A stretch of 64,000 nucleotides of DNA from Saccharopolyspora gloriosae (GTDB taxonomy: Bacteria > Actinomycetota > Actinomycetes > Mycobacteriales > Pseudonocardiaceae), in NCBI RefSeq assembly GCF_014203325.1, contig NZ_JACHIV010000001.1, forward strand, positions 5,767,501-5,831,500, written 5' to 3'. Made by a program: the position numbers and the translations under genes. Below, piece by piece: positions 16,868 to 26,900 of the stretch. The stretch's first letter is position 1, and every line of letters starts with the position of its first letter. Below the pieces are notes generated by a model. It was not told the DNA's origin. It did no database searches and was given only the letters and a program-made list of their open reading frames with translations.

Positions 16868-17065
16868 ATGAGAGCAGCGATCGGCGATCAACTGCACGTG
16901 CACAGCCGGACGGTCGAGGAGACCGACCGCACCGGGCTGATCCTGGAGGTGCGCGGCACGGCCGGCGCACCGCCGTACCTGGTCCGCTTCGACGACGGGC
17001 ACGAACGACTCGTGTACCCGGGACCGGACTGCATCGTCGAGCCACGGCGCGCGCAAGAGGCCTGA
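16868..17065 (+). CDS. DUF1918 protein
   Basis: 65 aa. IGDQLHVHSRTVEETDRTGL, EVRGTAGAPPYLVRFDDGHE and YPGPDCIV match DUF1918, a small SH3-like barrel common in actinobacteria with no assigned function. Start ATG 16868 follows GGAGG at 16855-16859 with an 8-nt spacer; two GTG codons upstream would overlap that ribosome site. Confidence 0.8.
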   Translation: MRAAIGDQLHVHSRTVEETDRTGLILEVRGTAGAPPYLVRFDDGHERLVYPGPDCIVEPRRAQEA

Positions 17066-17114
17066 CCCGCCCGGCGAAGGTGCCGTTCGACCCGGACGGC
17101 ACCGCCGGGCGCGT

Positions 17115-17792
17115 TCACCAGGGCTCGGCCAGCAACGAGTCGATCTCCGCCCGGAACAGCAGTTCCGGATCCACCCCGGTTCCCGCGAACTGGCCCTGCA
17201 CCTCCAGGCTCAGCACCCCGTACAGCCGGGTCCAGGCCAGCACCCCGCGCCGCAGCGCCGCTGCAGGCAGCTCCTCCCCCGACCGCTTCGCCCGCAGCGC
17301 CGTCAGCTGCCGGTCCAGCGCGGTGCGCCCCGGCGGCAGATCCGCGGGCACCAGCTCCGCGAACAGCGCTTGGAGCGTGCGCAGCGCGCGGTCGGCGAGT
17401 TCGTAGGTCTCCTCCGGCGCGGCGTAACCCGGCACCGGCGTGCCGTAGAGCAGCAGGTAGCGGTGCGGCTGCGCCAGCGCCCACCGGCGCCATTCCAGCG
17501 CGACCTCCCGCAGCCGCCCGGCGGGCGCCTTCTTGCGGTGCTGCTCGGCCGCCGCCTCCACCGCTTCGGCCATGTCCCGGTACGCGTCGACGATCAGGGC
17601 GCTGAGCAGCGCGTCCCGGTTCTCGAAGTAGCGGTACAGGGCGGGCCCGGTGATGCCCATGCGCTTGGCGATGGCGTTCAGCGAGATGCCCGCGGGGCCG
17701 GATTCGGCGAGCTGGTCCAGCGCCACCTCCTTGGCCTCGGCGCGGGTCTGGTCCCGGTAGCGCTCGCGGGGGCTGCGCTGCGGTGCGGGCAT
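17115..17792 (-). CDS. TetR-family transcriptional repressor
   Basis: 225 aa. The N-terminal helix-turn-helix reads GPAGISLNAIAKRMGITGPA, then LYRYFENRDALL. The C-terminal half matches the TetR_C group with WRRWALAQPHRYLLLYGTPV. ATG at 17792 follows GGAGG-TCGACGA. Divergent from a quinone-reductase-type gene, with a palindromic operator in the 93-bp gap; it probably represses that gene and itself. Confidence 0.85.
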   Translation of the reverse strand: MPAPQRSPRERYRDQTRAEAKEVALDQLAESGPAGISLNAIAKRMGITGPALYRYFENRDALLSALIVDAYRDMAEAVEAAAEQHRKKAPAGRLREVALEWRRWALAQPHRYLLLYGTPVPGYAAPEETYELADRALRTLQALFAELVPADLPPGRTALDRQLTALRAKRSGEELPAAALRRGVLAWTRLYGVLSLEVQGQFAGTGVDPELLFRAEIDSLLAEPW

Positions 17793-17839
17793 TCGTCGAC
17801 CTCCCAGTTGACGCCGTGATGGTAACAGGTGCATCCTTG

Positions 17840-17856
17840 CGTTAGAGGTTCTAACG
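17840..17856. promoter_or_regulatory. palindromic TetR operator
   Basis: CGTTAGA-GGT-TCTAACG, a perfect 7-bp inverted repeat with a 3-bp spacer, sits between the divergent TetR and oxidoreductase genes, 30 bp upstream of the oxidoreductase ATG. Its size and place fit a TetR site. Confidence 0.7.
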
Positions 17857-17885
17857 TTCACTACTAGCTATCACGGAGATGGCTC

Positions 17886-18923
17886 ATGGAGACCGCCACG
17901 ATCACCGGCCGCGAACTCGTGCTCACCGGGCTCGGCGACCCGCAGGACGTGCTCACCAGCAGGGAGACCGCGCACTCCGCACCCGCCGCCGGACGCGTGC
18001 TGGTCCGCGTCGAAGCGACCGGGCTCTCGTTCGCCGAAGTGCAGATGCTCGGCGGGCGCTACCCGATGCAGCCCGCCTTCCCCTTCGTCCCCGGCTACGA
18101 CCTCGTCGGCGAAGTCATCGCCACCGGCCCCGGCGTCACCACCTGCCTGCCGGGGCAGCGCGTCGCCGCGCTCACCCGCACCGGCGCCTGGGCCGACCAC
18201 GTCGAGATCGCCGCCGACCCCGCCGTCGTCGTACCCGGCGAAGTCCCCGCCGACGAAGCCGTCGCGCTGGTCACCAACGGCGTCACCGCCTGGCAACTGC
18301 TGCACCGCAGCGCCCGCGTGCCGCGCGGCGCGACCGTGCTGGTGCACGGCGCGGGCGGCGGCGTCGGCAGCACCCTGCTCCAGCTGTGCCGCCTCGCCGG
18401 CGTGCGCGCCATCGGCACCGCCTCCGGGCACCGGCACGAAGCGCTGCGCGAACTCGGCGCCGACCTCGTCGACCACCGCACCGAAGACGTCGGCCGGCGC
18501 GTCCGGGAACTCGCGCCCGCCGGAGTGGACGCCGTGTTCGACCCGCTCGGCCCCGACAGCCTCGCCCGCTCCTGGGAACTGCTCGCACCCGGCGGGCGGC
18601 TCCTCAACTACGGCAGCGCGAGCACCCTCGACGACGACACCACGTGGTGGAAGCCCTACGCCGACGTCACCCGGCTCATCGCCCGCTGGGAAGCGCTGCG
18701 GCTGCTCGGGCGCACCGGCGGACGGCGCGCTCGGATGTACTACGTGCGGACCGGCCGCCGCTACCGCGACGACCTCAGCCGACTGCTGGCGCTGCTCGCC
18801 GACGGTGCGCTGCACCCGCTGATCTCGCACCGGATCCCGCTCGCCGACGCCGCGGACGCGCTCGCGCTGCACCGGTCCGGCGCGGCCACCGGCAAGATCG
18901 TGCTGCTGCCGCAGCAGGGCTGA
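17886..18923 (+). CDS. zinc-independent MDR oxidoreductase (NADPH:quinone reductase-like)
   Basis: 345 aa. An N-terminal GroES-like domain (GRVLVRVEATGLSFAEVQ, PFVPGYDLVGEV) is followed by a Rossmann domain with the nucleotide motif VLVHGAGGGVGS near residue 155. The structural-zinc Cys cluster of alcohol dehydrogenases is absent, placing it with quinone reductases/enoyl reductases that use NADPH. ATG at 17886 follows ACGGAGATGG. Likely induced by a reactive compound through the divergent TetR. Confidence 0.85.
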   Translation: METATITGRELVLTGLGDPQDVLTSRETAHSAPAAGRVLVRVEATGLSFAEVQMLGGRYPMQPAFPFVPGYDLVGEVIATGPGVTTCLPGQRVAALTRTGAWADHVEIAADPAVVVPGEVPADEAVALVTNGVTAWQLLHRSARVPRGATVLVHGAGGGVGSTLLQLCRLAGVRAIGTASGHRHEALRELGADLVDHRTEDVGRRVRELAPAGVDAVFDPLGPDSLARSWELLAPGGRLLNYGSASTLDDDTTWWKPYADVTRLIARWEALRLLGRTGGRRARMYYVRTGRRYRDDLSRLLALLADGALHPLISHRIPLADAADALALHRSGAATGKIVLLPQQG

Positions 18924-18954
18924 AACCGCCCAGGCGCAACGAAAACCACCCGAG

Positions 18955-18985
18955 CGGCCTCCTCGCGACGACGGCGAGGAGGCCG
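18955..18985 (+). terminator. terminator of the oxidoreductase gene
   Basis: CGGCCTCCTCGC pairs with GCGAGGAGGCCG, a perfect 12-bp stem with a 7-nt loop, 31 bp after the stop codon. Confidence 0.65.
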
Positions 18986-19101
18986 CGAGGTTCCGCCCGC
19001 GGACCGATCTGGATCACGAAAAGGCGGCAGGTTCACCAGCCGCACCGCACGCCTGATTAGGGTGGGCGCGGCGTGACGTCAGGCGAGGAGGCGGTGACGA
19101 G

Positions 19102-19944
19102 TTGCACGACGACCAGGCCACCGAGACCCCTGCCGACCTCTCGGAGCTGCTGGCGAGAGCCTCCGGCGTCGCACCCTCGGTACCGCTGCCCGACGGCGAA
19201 CTGCTCGCCGAGCAGTCCACCCGCGCCACCGGCGACGAACCGCCGCTGTGCTGGATCAGCCACGACCGCCCCGCACCCCGGCTGCTCGGCGCGCTGCGCG
19301 GCGACCACCGGCGCACCGGGCTCTGGCCGCTGCTGCTGTGCGATGACACCGAGACCTACGGCAGCCGGTGCACCGTCGGCGTCGTGCCACCGGAACCGCT
19401 CGAACACATCGACCTGTGGCGGGCCGAGGACGTCATGCTGCGGATCTGGGACGGGCTGTGCCGCGCCGACGACGACCTCGGACCCGCCTACGACATGGAC
19501 TCGCTGGCGCCGTTCGACGCGAACTGCCCCGAACTCGCCCCCGCCGGGAACCTGCTGGCGGACCCCGACATCCTCGCCAACCAGCAGGCCGCCCGGTTCG
19601 TCGACGACGAGACGCGGCTCGGACTCGTACCCGTGCGGCGCGGCTCCGACGTGCTCACCGTGCTCGGCTGGTCCGGCGCGGCCAACCACGTGTCCCGCAC
19701 CGCCGGGCTCTCCGCGCTGCTGCGCAGCTGGGAAGACCGCTTCGGAGCGCGACTCCTGCGACTCGGACCGGACCGGCTGGACGTGAGCGTCGCCGCTCCC
19801 CCGCAGGACCCCGCGCACGCCACCTCGGTGGCCGCCGAACACTGGGCGTTCTGCCCCGACCGAGTCCTGCAGGACTCCGGCAGCATCGCGTCCTACGCCC
19901 GCGAAATCCGCGGTCGGCGGACTTGGTCCTTCTGGTGGGAGTAG
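19102..19944 (+). CDS. DUF4253 domain protein
   Basis: 280 aa, soluble, Trp-rich at the C-terminus. The C-terminal 110 residues (LVPVRRGSDVLTVLGWSGAA, LLRSWEDRFGARLLRLGPDR, AEHWAFCPDRVLQDSGSIAS) match DUF4253, found in Streptomyces and relatives with unknown function. I use the TTG at 19102, with GGCGAGGAGGCGG about 9 nt upstream; no ATG or GTG in frame is better placed. Repeat element copy A begins about 25 bp after its stop. Confidence 0.7.
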   Translation: MHDDQATETPADLSELLARASGVAPSVPLPDGELLAEQSTRATGDEPPLCWISHDRPAPRLLGALRGDHRRTGLWPLLLCDDTETYGSRCTVGVVPPEPLEHIDLWRAEDVMLRIWDGLCRADDDLGPAYDMDSLAPFDANCPELAPAGNLLADPDILANQQAARFVDDETRLGLVPVRRGSDVLTVLGWSGAANHVSRTAGLSALLRSWEDRFGARLLRLGPDRLDVSVAAPPQDPAHATSVAAEHWAFCPDRVLQDSGSIASYAREIRGRRTWSFWWE

Positions 19945-19969
19945 AGCGCTGGGCTCATTCTGCTTCGGT

Positions 19970-20212
19970 GGTCGGGTAGCGGAACCTCAGCGGCTTCCTC
20001 GCTGCGGGATCTTTTTCCCGAGTGGCTCCGCCACGAGGGAAAAAGCTGTCCTCGCGAGGAAGCCACTGAGAACCCGCCGGTGGGCGGCTTCTTGACGTGG
20101 GCTATTCGCTGCGCGAATACAGGCACGACCTTCGGCCGCCGGGCAGACTTCGCTTCGCTCGTCCAAGGCACGGCTTCGCCGCTAGGCACGGCCTTTGGGG
20201 GCACGGCTCGTA
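19970..20212 (+). repeat. structured 3' element, copy A
   Basis: One of seven related elements, read on the plus strand starting about 25 bp after the DUF4253 stop. A 99-nt nested hairpin (19979-20077) has outer arms joined by one G-U wobble and an inner CTTTTTCCC/GGGAAAAAG stem. It is followed by hairpin TATTCGC-TGC-GCGAATA (20103-20119) and then GGCC/GGCTTCGCC-type mini-hairpins. It is the only copy pointing rightwards, and the gene it follows also points rightwards. Confidence 0.85.
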
Positions 20213-20244
20213 GGGAGTTCGGCTGGGAGGCGTGACTCCGCTGC

Positions 20245-20541
20245 TCAGAAGGCGAGGGGGCCGCCGACGATGGTGACGGCTACTGCCATCAGGACCAGGC
20301 CGAAGCCGCCGTAGAGGATGAGGTCGACCGTGCGGGAGCGCACTGCGAGCAGGCCCACCTGGTCGCGCGTCAAGAACGCTCGTGCCGCCGCCGCTAGCAG
20401 CAGCGCCAGGCTCAGCAGCATCGAACCCTCGCGCCAGGCGTGCATCGCCACCCGCAGGAAACCGATCGCCGCGACCAGCAGCACCAGTGCGAACGGCACG
20501 TGCACCGCCCACTTCGATCGATCACCGAAGCGTTCGTTCAT
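20245..20541 (-). CDS. DUF3017 membrane protein
   Basis: 98 aa with three hydrophobic helices (WAVHVPFALVLLVAAIGFLR, MLLSLALLLAAAARAFL, LILYGGFGLVLMAVAVTIV) and the conserved LTRDQVGLLAVRSRTVD between the last two. The pattern matches DUF3017, which in actinobacteria lies beside folD, as here. Function unknown. ATG at 20541 follows GGGAGG-CCGG; a longer frame exists but lacks a ribosome site. It starts 70 bp after the folD stop and is likely in the same operon. Confidence 0.8.
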   Translation of the reverse strand: MNERFGDRSKWAVHVPFALVLLVAAIGFLRVAMHAWREGSMLLSLALLLAAAARAFLTRDQVGLLAVRSRTVDLILYGGFGLVLMAVAVTIVGGPLAF

Positions 20542-20611
20542 GCCGGCCTCCCACGCTTGCCCGAAGTGCCGGGTAATCGTAGAGCCCAGCCCGCGATGAC
20601 CGTCCGAACCT

Positions 20612-21463
20612 TCAGCCGACATGGCGCTCCGCGGCCTCCACGACGTTGGTGAGCAGCATGGCCCGGGTCATCGGCCCCACCCCGCCGGGGTTCGGCGACA
20701 AGTGCCCGGCGATCTCGGCGACCTCGGGGTGCACGTCCCCGGCGATGCCCTCGTCGGTGCGCGTGACGCCGACGTCGAGCACCGCGGCGCCGGGCTTGAC
20801 CATGTCCGGGGTGATCAGGTGCGGCCGGCCCGCGGCGGCCACCACGACGTCCGCGCGGCGCACCTCCGCGGCCAGGTCCGGAGTGCCCGTGTGGCACAGG
20901 GTCACCGTGGCGTTCTCGCTGCGCCGGGTCAGCAGCAGCCCCAGCGGGCGCCCCACGGTGATGCCGCGGCCGACGACGGCGACGTGCGCGCCGTCCAGCG
21001 CGACCTCGTGGCGCCGCAGCAGCTCCACGATGCCGCGCGGCGTGCACGGCAGCGGCGCCGGTTCGCCGAGGACCAGGCGGCCCAGGCTGATCGGGTGCAG
21101 GCCGTCGGCGTCCTTGTCCGGCGCGACCCGCTCCAGCAGCGGACCGGCGTCGAGGTGCGCGGGCAGCGGGAGCTGCACGATGTAGCCGGTGCAGGCGGGG
21201 TCGCCGTTGAGGTCGTCGAGCACCGCCTCCAGCTCGCCCTGGGTGCTCTCGGCCGGGAGGTCGCGGCGCAACGAGGCGATGCCGAGCTTCGCGCAGTCGT
21301 TGTGCTTGCCGCGCACGTACGACTGCGAGCCCGGGTCGTCACCGACCAGCACCGTCCCCAGTCCGGGAGTGACGCCGCGCTCGGCGAGCCGGGCGACGCG
21401 CGTCCGCAGCTCGTCGTAGATCGCGTTCTTGGTGGCCTTGCCGTCCAGGATCGTGGCGCTCAC
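20612..21463 (-). CDS. folD: bifunctional methylenetetrahydrofolate dehydrogenase/cyclohydrolase
   Basis: 283 aa, the normal FolD length. It interconverts 5,10-methylene-THF and 10-formyl-THF, feeding purN and purH, both present in this window. Signatures are [15 protein letters not shown] with the catalytic Lys, [35 protein letters not shown] (the NADP-binding loop in its actinobacterial form) and [11 protein letters not shown]. The GTG at 21463 gives the usual MSATILDGK start. It is followed by DUF3017. Confidence 0.96.
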   Translation of the reverse strand: MSATILDGKATKNAIYDELRTRVARLAERGVTPGLGTVLVGDDPGSQSYVRGKHNDCAKLGIASLRRDLPAESTQGELEAVLDDLNGDPACTGYIVQLPLPAHLDAGPLLERVAPDKDADGLHPISLGRLVLGEPAPLPCTPRGIVELLRRHEVALDGAHVAVVGRGITVGRPLGLLLTRRSENATVTLCHTGTPDLAAEVRRADVVVAAAGRPHLITPDMVKPGAAVLDVGVTRTDEGIAGDVHPEVAEIAGHLSPNPGGVGPMTRAMLLTNVVEAAERHVG

Positions 21464-21519
21464 GGTGCCAATCGTGGCAGACGTGGCCCCGGCCGGATCA
21501 CCGGCCGTCCGGCCCGTGC

Positions 21520-22488
21520 TCAGGCGCGCGCGGTGCGATCCGGGATGGAGGCGACGGCGACCGCGACGAAGGTGAGCCCGACGCCGATCACCGTGGTCAC
21601 CGGGACCGCGGTGCCGGGCGCGGGCACGAACAGGTCGAGCAGCAGCGCGCCGAGCAGCTGCCCGGCCACCATGCCCATGCTCAGCACCAGGACCCCCGTG
21701 CGGTGCACCAGCGCCGCCGCGCCACCGATCACGAAGATGCCCAGCACCCCGCCGATGTAGAGCCACGGCTGCGCGGGCAGCCCGGACGGCAGGCCGCGCG
21801 CCGCGACCTCCACCAGCCAGGCCAGCAGCAGCCCCACCGCGCCGACCCCGAAGTTGATCACCGCGGCGGCGGCAGGGGACCCCGCGGTCTGCTTCACCCG
21901 CCCGTTCACCGCCTGCTGCCACGCCACGCCGATGCCGGCCAGCGCGGGCACCAGGATCAGCCAGCTCGCGCCCGACCCGGTCAGCTCGTCCCACACGGCC
22001 ACGAGCACCGCGATCACCGCCAGCACCGCGCCCACCACGCGCGGCGAGGTCACCCGCTGCGGCCCGGCCGGGCCGAGCCCGACCCGGTCGACGACCAACC
22101 CGCTGCCGACCTGGCCCGCCACCACGGCCACCGTGAACAGCGCGACGCCCAGCGCCGCCGCCGACAGGCCCTGGCCGAACACGAGGAACCCGCCCGCGAC
22201 CCCGCCGAGGCACTGCCACCAGCGCAGCCCTCCCCCGCGCAGCGCGTCGCGCACCGCGCGCAGGCCCGCCCGCGCCACCGGCATGAACGACGTCGCGATC
22301 AGCAGCACGACGAGCCCCGAGCCGAACGAGATCAGCGCCGCCGCGAGCCCGTCGTGCAGCTGCGCGCCGAGCGCGCCGTTGAGCCGCGACTGCACCGCCA
22401 GCACCACGCCGACGACGACGGCGCCCAGCATGCCGAGGCCTCGGCTGCGCGCGGCGGAACGGGAACCGGAATCGGGTTGAGCGCTCAC
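21520..22488 (-). CDS. DMT-family transporter (YdcZ/DUF606-like)
   Basis: 322 aa, about ten hydrophobic helices in two similar halves: each half has a Q-x-x-x-N-G motif ([10 protein letters not shown] and [10 protein letters not shown]) and a later GxxLGxxxV-type helix. This internal duplication is typical of the DMT group related to YdcZ. Substrate unknown. The GTG at 22488 overlaps the stop of the upstream MFS gene by GTGA, so the two are translationally coupled. Confidence 0.75.
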   Translation of the reverse strand: MSAQPDSGSRSAARSRGLGMLGAVVVGVVLAVQSRLNGALGAQLHDGLAAALISFGSGLVVLLIATSFMPVARAGLRAVRDALRGGGLRWWQCLGGVAGGFLVFGQGLSAAALGVALFTVAVVAGQVGSGLVVDRVGLGPAGPQRVTSPRVVGAVLAVIAVLVAVWDELTGSGASWLILVPALAGIGVAWQQAVNGRVKQTAGSPAAAAVINFGVGAVGLLLAWLVEVAARGLPSGLPAQPWLYIGGVLGIFVIGGAAALVHRTGVLVLSMGMVAGQLLGALLLDLFVPAPGTAVPVTTVIGVGLTFVAVAVASIPDRTARA

Positions 22489-23750
22489 GTGGCGGCAGTC
22501 TCCTCCGCGCACGGCGCCGGACGCGAGTTCCGGACGCTGGGGTGTGCCACGAGGCACACCGCCACCGCCGCCAGCACCGCCCCCATCGCGGCGGCCGCGG
22601 CCGGGCCGGACACGTCCAGCAACGCGCCCGTCGCGGGCGCCGCGATCGCCGAGCCGACCATGCCCGCGCTGGCCAGCCAGCCGAACGCCTCCGCCCGCCG
22701 CCCCTCCGGCGCGAGCTCGCCGAGCCGCGCGTTGGTCGCCGCGAACATCGGCGCGATCGCCAGCCCGCCCACCAGCAGCACCGCCGTCACCAGCCACGGC
22801 GAGCCGGGAACGGCCACCGGCGGCAGCACCGGGACGAGCGCGACGATGCCCGCGACGGCCAGCGCGCCGCGCAACCACACCCGCGGCCGACCGGCCGCCG
22901 CGCCCAGCAGCAGCCCGCCGACCAGCGAGCCGATCGCCCACGCCGCCGCCAGGTAGCCCGCCAGCTCCGGGGTGCCGCGCTCCCGCGCCCAGCCGACGAT
23001 CAGCAGGTCCACGGTGATCACACCGCCGATCATCAGGCAGCCGAAGCCGAGCAGGAGACCGAAGCCCGGCGCCGCGAGCAACGACGCCCCGCCCCGGTCC
23101 GCCACCTCCGGCGGCACCGCCCGCAGCCCGGCCCGCCGCAGCGTCGCGGCGAACACGGCTGCACCGAGCGCGCCGAACGCGCCGCACCACAGGGTCGCCG
23201 CGAACGCGCCCTGCGCGGCCACGGCGAACGCGGCGAGGATCGGGGCGGCCACAAAAAGCAGCTCCTGCGCGGTCGCCTCGACGGCGAACGCCGCCTGCCG
23301 GGCGGGGCCGTCGGCGATCCGCACCCACATGGCCCGCCCGACCTGCCCGGAAGGCGGGAACGACAACCCCGTGGCGAACGCCACGGGCAGCAGCAGCCAC
23401 CACCACGACGCGGGCAACCAGCCGCCCGGCCGCGCGAGCAGCGCGATCAGCCCCAGCCCGAGCCCGTAACCGCAGCCCGTGATCAGCAGCACCTTCGACG
23501 GCCCCGACCGGTCCGCGGCGCGACCCCGGAACGGTCCGGCGACGGCCTGACCGACGGTGATCGCGCCGCCGACGACGCCACCCGCCGCGTACGACCCGGT
23601 CCAGTCCGCGATCAGGAAGGTGAGCACCAGGTTGATCGCCGGTTGGTGCAGCCGCGCCAGCAGGCAGGCGCCGAGCAGCGCGAAGGCGTGCGGGACCTGG
23701 GCGAGCAGCAGGTAGGGGCGCAGCACTCGGATCACTGTGCCGGGGCGCAC
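22485..23750 (-). CDS. MFS transporter
   Basis: 421 aa, about 12 membrane helices, with [20 protein letters not shown] as the helix 2-3 loop motif of MFS proteins and a second-half counterpart. It resembles drug or metabolite exporters; the substrate is unknown. GTG at 23750 is the start with a very short leader if the GATAAT box at 23772-23767 is used. It forms an operon with the DMT gene. A 20-bp palindrome upstream suggests repression by an unlinked regulator. Confidence 0.8.
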   Translation of the reverse strand: MRPGTVIRVLRPYLLLAQVPHAFALLGACLLARLHQPAINLVLTFLIADWTGSYAAGGVVGGAITVGQAVAGPFRGRAADRSGPSKVLLITGCGYGLGLGLIALLARPGGWLPASWWWLLLPVAFATGLSFPPSGQVGRAMWVRIADGPARQAAFAVEATAQELLFVAAPILAAFAVAAQGAFAATLWCGAFGALGAAVFAATLRRAGLRAVPPEVADRGGASLLAAPGFGLLLGFGCLMIGGVITVDLLIVGWARERGTPELAGYLAAAWAIGSLVGGLLLGAAAGRPRVWLRGALAVAGIVALVPVLPPVAVPGSPWLVTAVLLVGGLAIAPMFAATNARLGELAPEGRRAEAFGWLASAGMVGSAIAAPATGALLDVSGPAAAAAMGAVLAAVAVCLVAHPSVRNSRPAPCAEETAAT

Positions 23751-23766
23751 CTGTGACGGCCACCGA

Positions 23767-23801
23767 ATTATCGTTCACCGGATCACACCTGGTGGTGTGA
23801 T
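23767..23801 (-). promoter_or_regulatory. promoter with a perfect 20-bp palindrome upstream of the MFS-DMT operon
   Basis: On the minus strand GATAAT (23772-23767) is a good -10 box about 10 bp before the probable transcript start. ATCACACCTGGTGGTGTGAT (23782-23801) is a perfect inverted repeat with 8-bp arms and a 4-bp centre, covering the -35 region, where no good -35 hexamer is present. It is a strong candidate operator; the regulator gene is not adjacent. Confidence 0.6.
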
Positions 23802-23989
23802 GTCGCTCGGAGCATCCACAAGGCAGGCTTTGGAGCTCGGAACAGCCCACCCGACGATCACCGCCGAGCTCACGGCGCCGAACCATTGCACCGAACTCAC
23901 CCGGGAAGACACACCACGATCGACCCTTCGAGTAGCGTTTTCGCGGGGTGGGGTCGGTGTGCCTGGATGAGAGGGGGAGGATGTCACCC

Positions 23990-26900
23990 ATGTCGCGTCC
24001 GACAGCGATCAGTCCGGAAGAGCAGGAACAGATAGCCCGCAGGATCGGCGTCCTGCTGTTGCAGGCCGCACCTGAGGACTGGCAGCAGATCACGGTCGAG
24101 TACCGCGCCACGGGCGAGTACCAGGATCTGCTCGGGGAGGTCGCCGCCCAGGACGGGGGCACCGAACCGTGGGAGCCGCCCGAAGAACTATGGGCGATCT
24201 TCGAGCACCTCCGCGAGGGCATGTACCGGCCCGATGTGGGTACCTGGCTCAGCGCGCTCTACGTGGTGGAGCGGCCGTCGAGCTACCGCATCGACATCAA
24301 CTTCGACGCCGAGCCGCAGTGGCAGCGCCCGCTGCCGCGCGCCGCGTACGTCGACGAGCTGCGCCGCTACCCGCGCACCGACGACAACGTGCCGGACTGG
24401 ATGCGGGGGAAGCTGGACGCCGCGACCGCCCCGGCGGACCCGGCCGGTCCCGGACCGGCCCAGCAGCAGGCGCCCGCCCCCCAGGCGCCGGCCGCGCAGG
24501 CTCCGGTCGCACCGCAGCCGACGGGACAGGTGCCCGCCGCCCAGGAACGCCCCGCCCCGGAACAGGCCGGGCCCGAGCTGCCGGTGCGGGAACCGTCCCG
24601 TCCCGAGCAGCACGCCCCGGAGCAGGCTCCCGCGTTCGGCGCCGCCGCCGAGCAGGCCCGCCCCGAGCCGCCCGAAACGTCCACTTCGGACGAACCGGGC
24701 GCCGGGTTCCGCACGGCGCTGGTGTTCGACGACTTCGACGAGCAGGGGCGCCCGCTGGTGGCGACCCGCGCGCCGGTGCACCAGGACGAGGTCGGCGCGC
24801 TGCGCCACTACCTGGAGAACGCGCCGATCGTGCTCGCCTCGCGCGACAACGACGACGACCTGCTCGACCCGAACGCGCCCGCATCGGTGCCCTCCACCTG
24901 GCACACCGACGGCGTGTGGGTGTGGCCGGGCGCGGTCCCGTACTACCTGGTGCAGTACGGCGTGCCGCCGCAGCCGGAGCTCGTCGAGCACGTCCGCTCC
25001 CGCCGGTTCGCCCTCGCCGAGGTCGACGACCGCACTCGGGACGCGGCCGTGCGCGAGCTGTTCGACCAGCCGGACTTCGACCAGGCCGACGCGACCGGCC
25101 AAGCCGGCTACGACGACCAGGCCACCGGCGAGACGCCGCGCGTGGAGGAGGACTTCGCGGTGCGGCTGCCCGCGCCCGCCCAGGCGCGCGAGGACTCCCC
25201 GGCCGAGTCGTGGCAGGACGCCCCCGCCGACGCGAACGCGTTCGCGGCTCCCCGCCCCGACACCGGCTTCGCGGCGAGCACTCCGCTGCTCACCCACCGC
25301 GACGAGCTCTCCGAGCAGGCCCCGGCCGAGGCGGACCTGCCGCTGCTCACCCACGATTCGGAGCCGCTGATCGACCACGACGCGGAACGCGTCGAGCAGG
25401 CTCCGGCCGGGCTGGACCTGGGCGACGCGGACGAGGAACCCGGGTCGCGCCACGGCGTCGACGCCGACGAGGACCTCGACGAGACGCAGGCGATCCTGGC
25501 GCGGCTGCACGACCGGCTCACCGAGCTGGGCGTCGACGGCCACGAGTACCGCATCGGCAGCCACTCCGCCGACGCGCGCTGCCTGCTGCGCGACGAACCC
25601 GGCTGGGTCGTCACCGCGGGCGAGGACGACCTGCACGGCGACCTGCACTTCGAGCACGCCGATCAGGCGGCGGCGTTCCTGCTCGGCAGCCTGCTGCTGT
25701 CCAGCACGGCGCCGCTGCCCGCCGCCGAGGACCAGCGGCGGCGTTCGCTGCCGGAGGCCGCGGTGGACGCGCCGGAGGTTCCGGAACCGTCCGCGCCCGA
25801 GCCCGACGTGGCCCGCGCCGCGGAGCCGGAAGCCGAGGCCCCCGCCGCCGTCGGCGGTGCCGCGCTGGTCTCCGGTGCCGCCGCGGGATTCGCCGCCTCG
25901 TCCGACGAGCGCAGCGGTTCCGGCGGGTCCGGCGGGTTCGCCGCGTTCGGCAGCACGCCCGAATCCCCTGCCGACGGCCTCTTCAAGGACCACCGGGAGG
26001 AGCCGGACGACGCCGCGGCCAAGCCCGCCGAGTTCGAGACCGCGGGTGCCGAGTCCGGCCCGGCGGAGGACCGCTCGGCAGGCGCTCAGCGCGAAGCGGC
26101 GAACGCCGAACCGGACGCGGGGGCCGAGGCCCAGCGCGCCCCGATCGGTGACCTGCCTCGCCGCGGCAGCACCCCGCCCGAGCCGGCGCAGCGCCAGCCC
26201 GAGGCGGGCACCGGCGGGCACTTCCTGTTCACCGCGAACCAGGGACCGGCCGAGGCGGAATCCGCCGACGGCGGCGACTTCCAGACCGCCGCCGCTCCCG
26301 ACGCGGAGGCGACCCGGTTCCAGCCGCTGCCGACGGTGCAGCCCGGCTCGAACGTCAACGGCGCCGCCCCCAACGGCGCGGCCTCCAACGGCGCGGCGCC
26401 GAACGGTTTCGCCCCGACCCCGCAGGGCCCCGGTCAAGGCCAGGCGCCGCAGGGTCCGGGCGGACCGCAGGGCCCCGGCCCGCAGCAAGGCCCCGGTGGC
26501 CAGCAGGCACCGGCGAACCAGCCGTTGCCGCAGCGCGGCGGTCCGCGCCCCGAGCAGGACCCGGCCGGACGCCCGCCCGCGGGCGGCCCCGGACCGCAGG
26601 GCCCGCACGGCGGCCCGGGTGCCGCTCCGACCGGGGGCGCCGAGCGCCGTCCCGGCCCGCCCGGACCCGGCATGGCCGGTCCGCCGCGGCAGGGACCGGG
26701 CCCGCAGGGACCGCAGGGCGAGCCGCAGGGCCGCCCCGGCGGGCCGATCAAGCGCCCGCCGCAGAACGGCCCGGGTGAGCAGCAGCAGCAGCCGCACCCC
26801 CAGCAACAGCAGCAGCCGGCCGGGAACATCCAGCCGCTGCGCGGCGAACCGCCGTTGACGCTGTACCGGGACCGGCGGACCCTCGTGCTGCAGCCCGGCA

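Noticed and set aside
19102-19944. DUF4253 gene starting at GTG 19073
   Set aside because: That start is in a different frame from the conserved domain; the frame encoding DUF4253 needs the TTG at 19102.
24169-26151. Long second reading frame (660 aa) inside the TNT gene
   Set aside because: Its translation is almost all Arg/Ala/Gly/Pro, typical of a shadow frame in high-GC coding DNA. The main frame has recognisable domains at both ends and a proper ribosome site.
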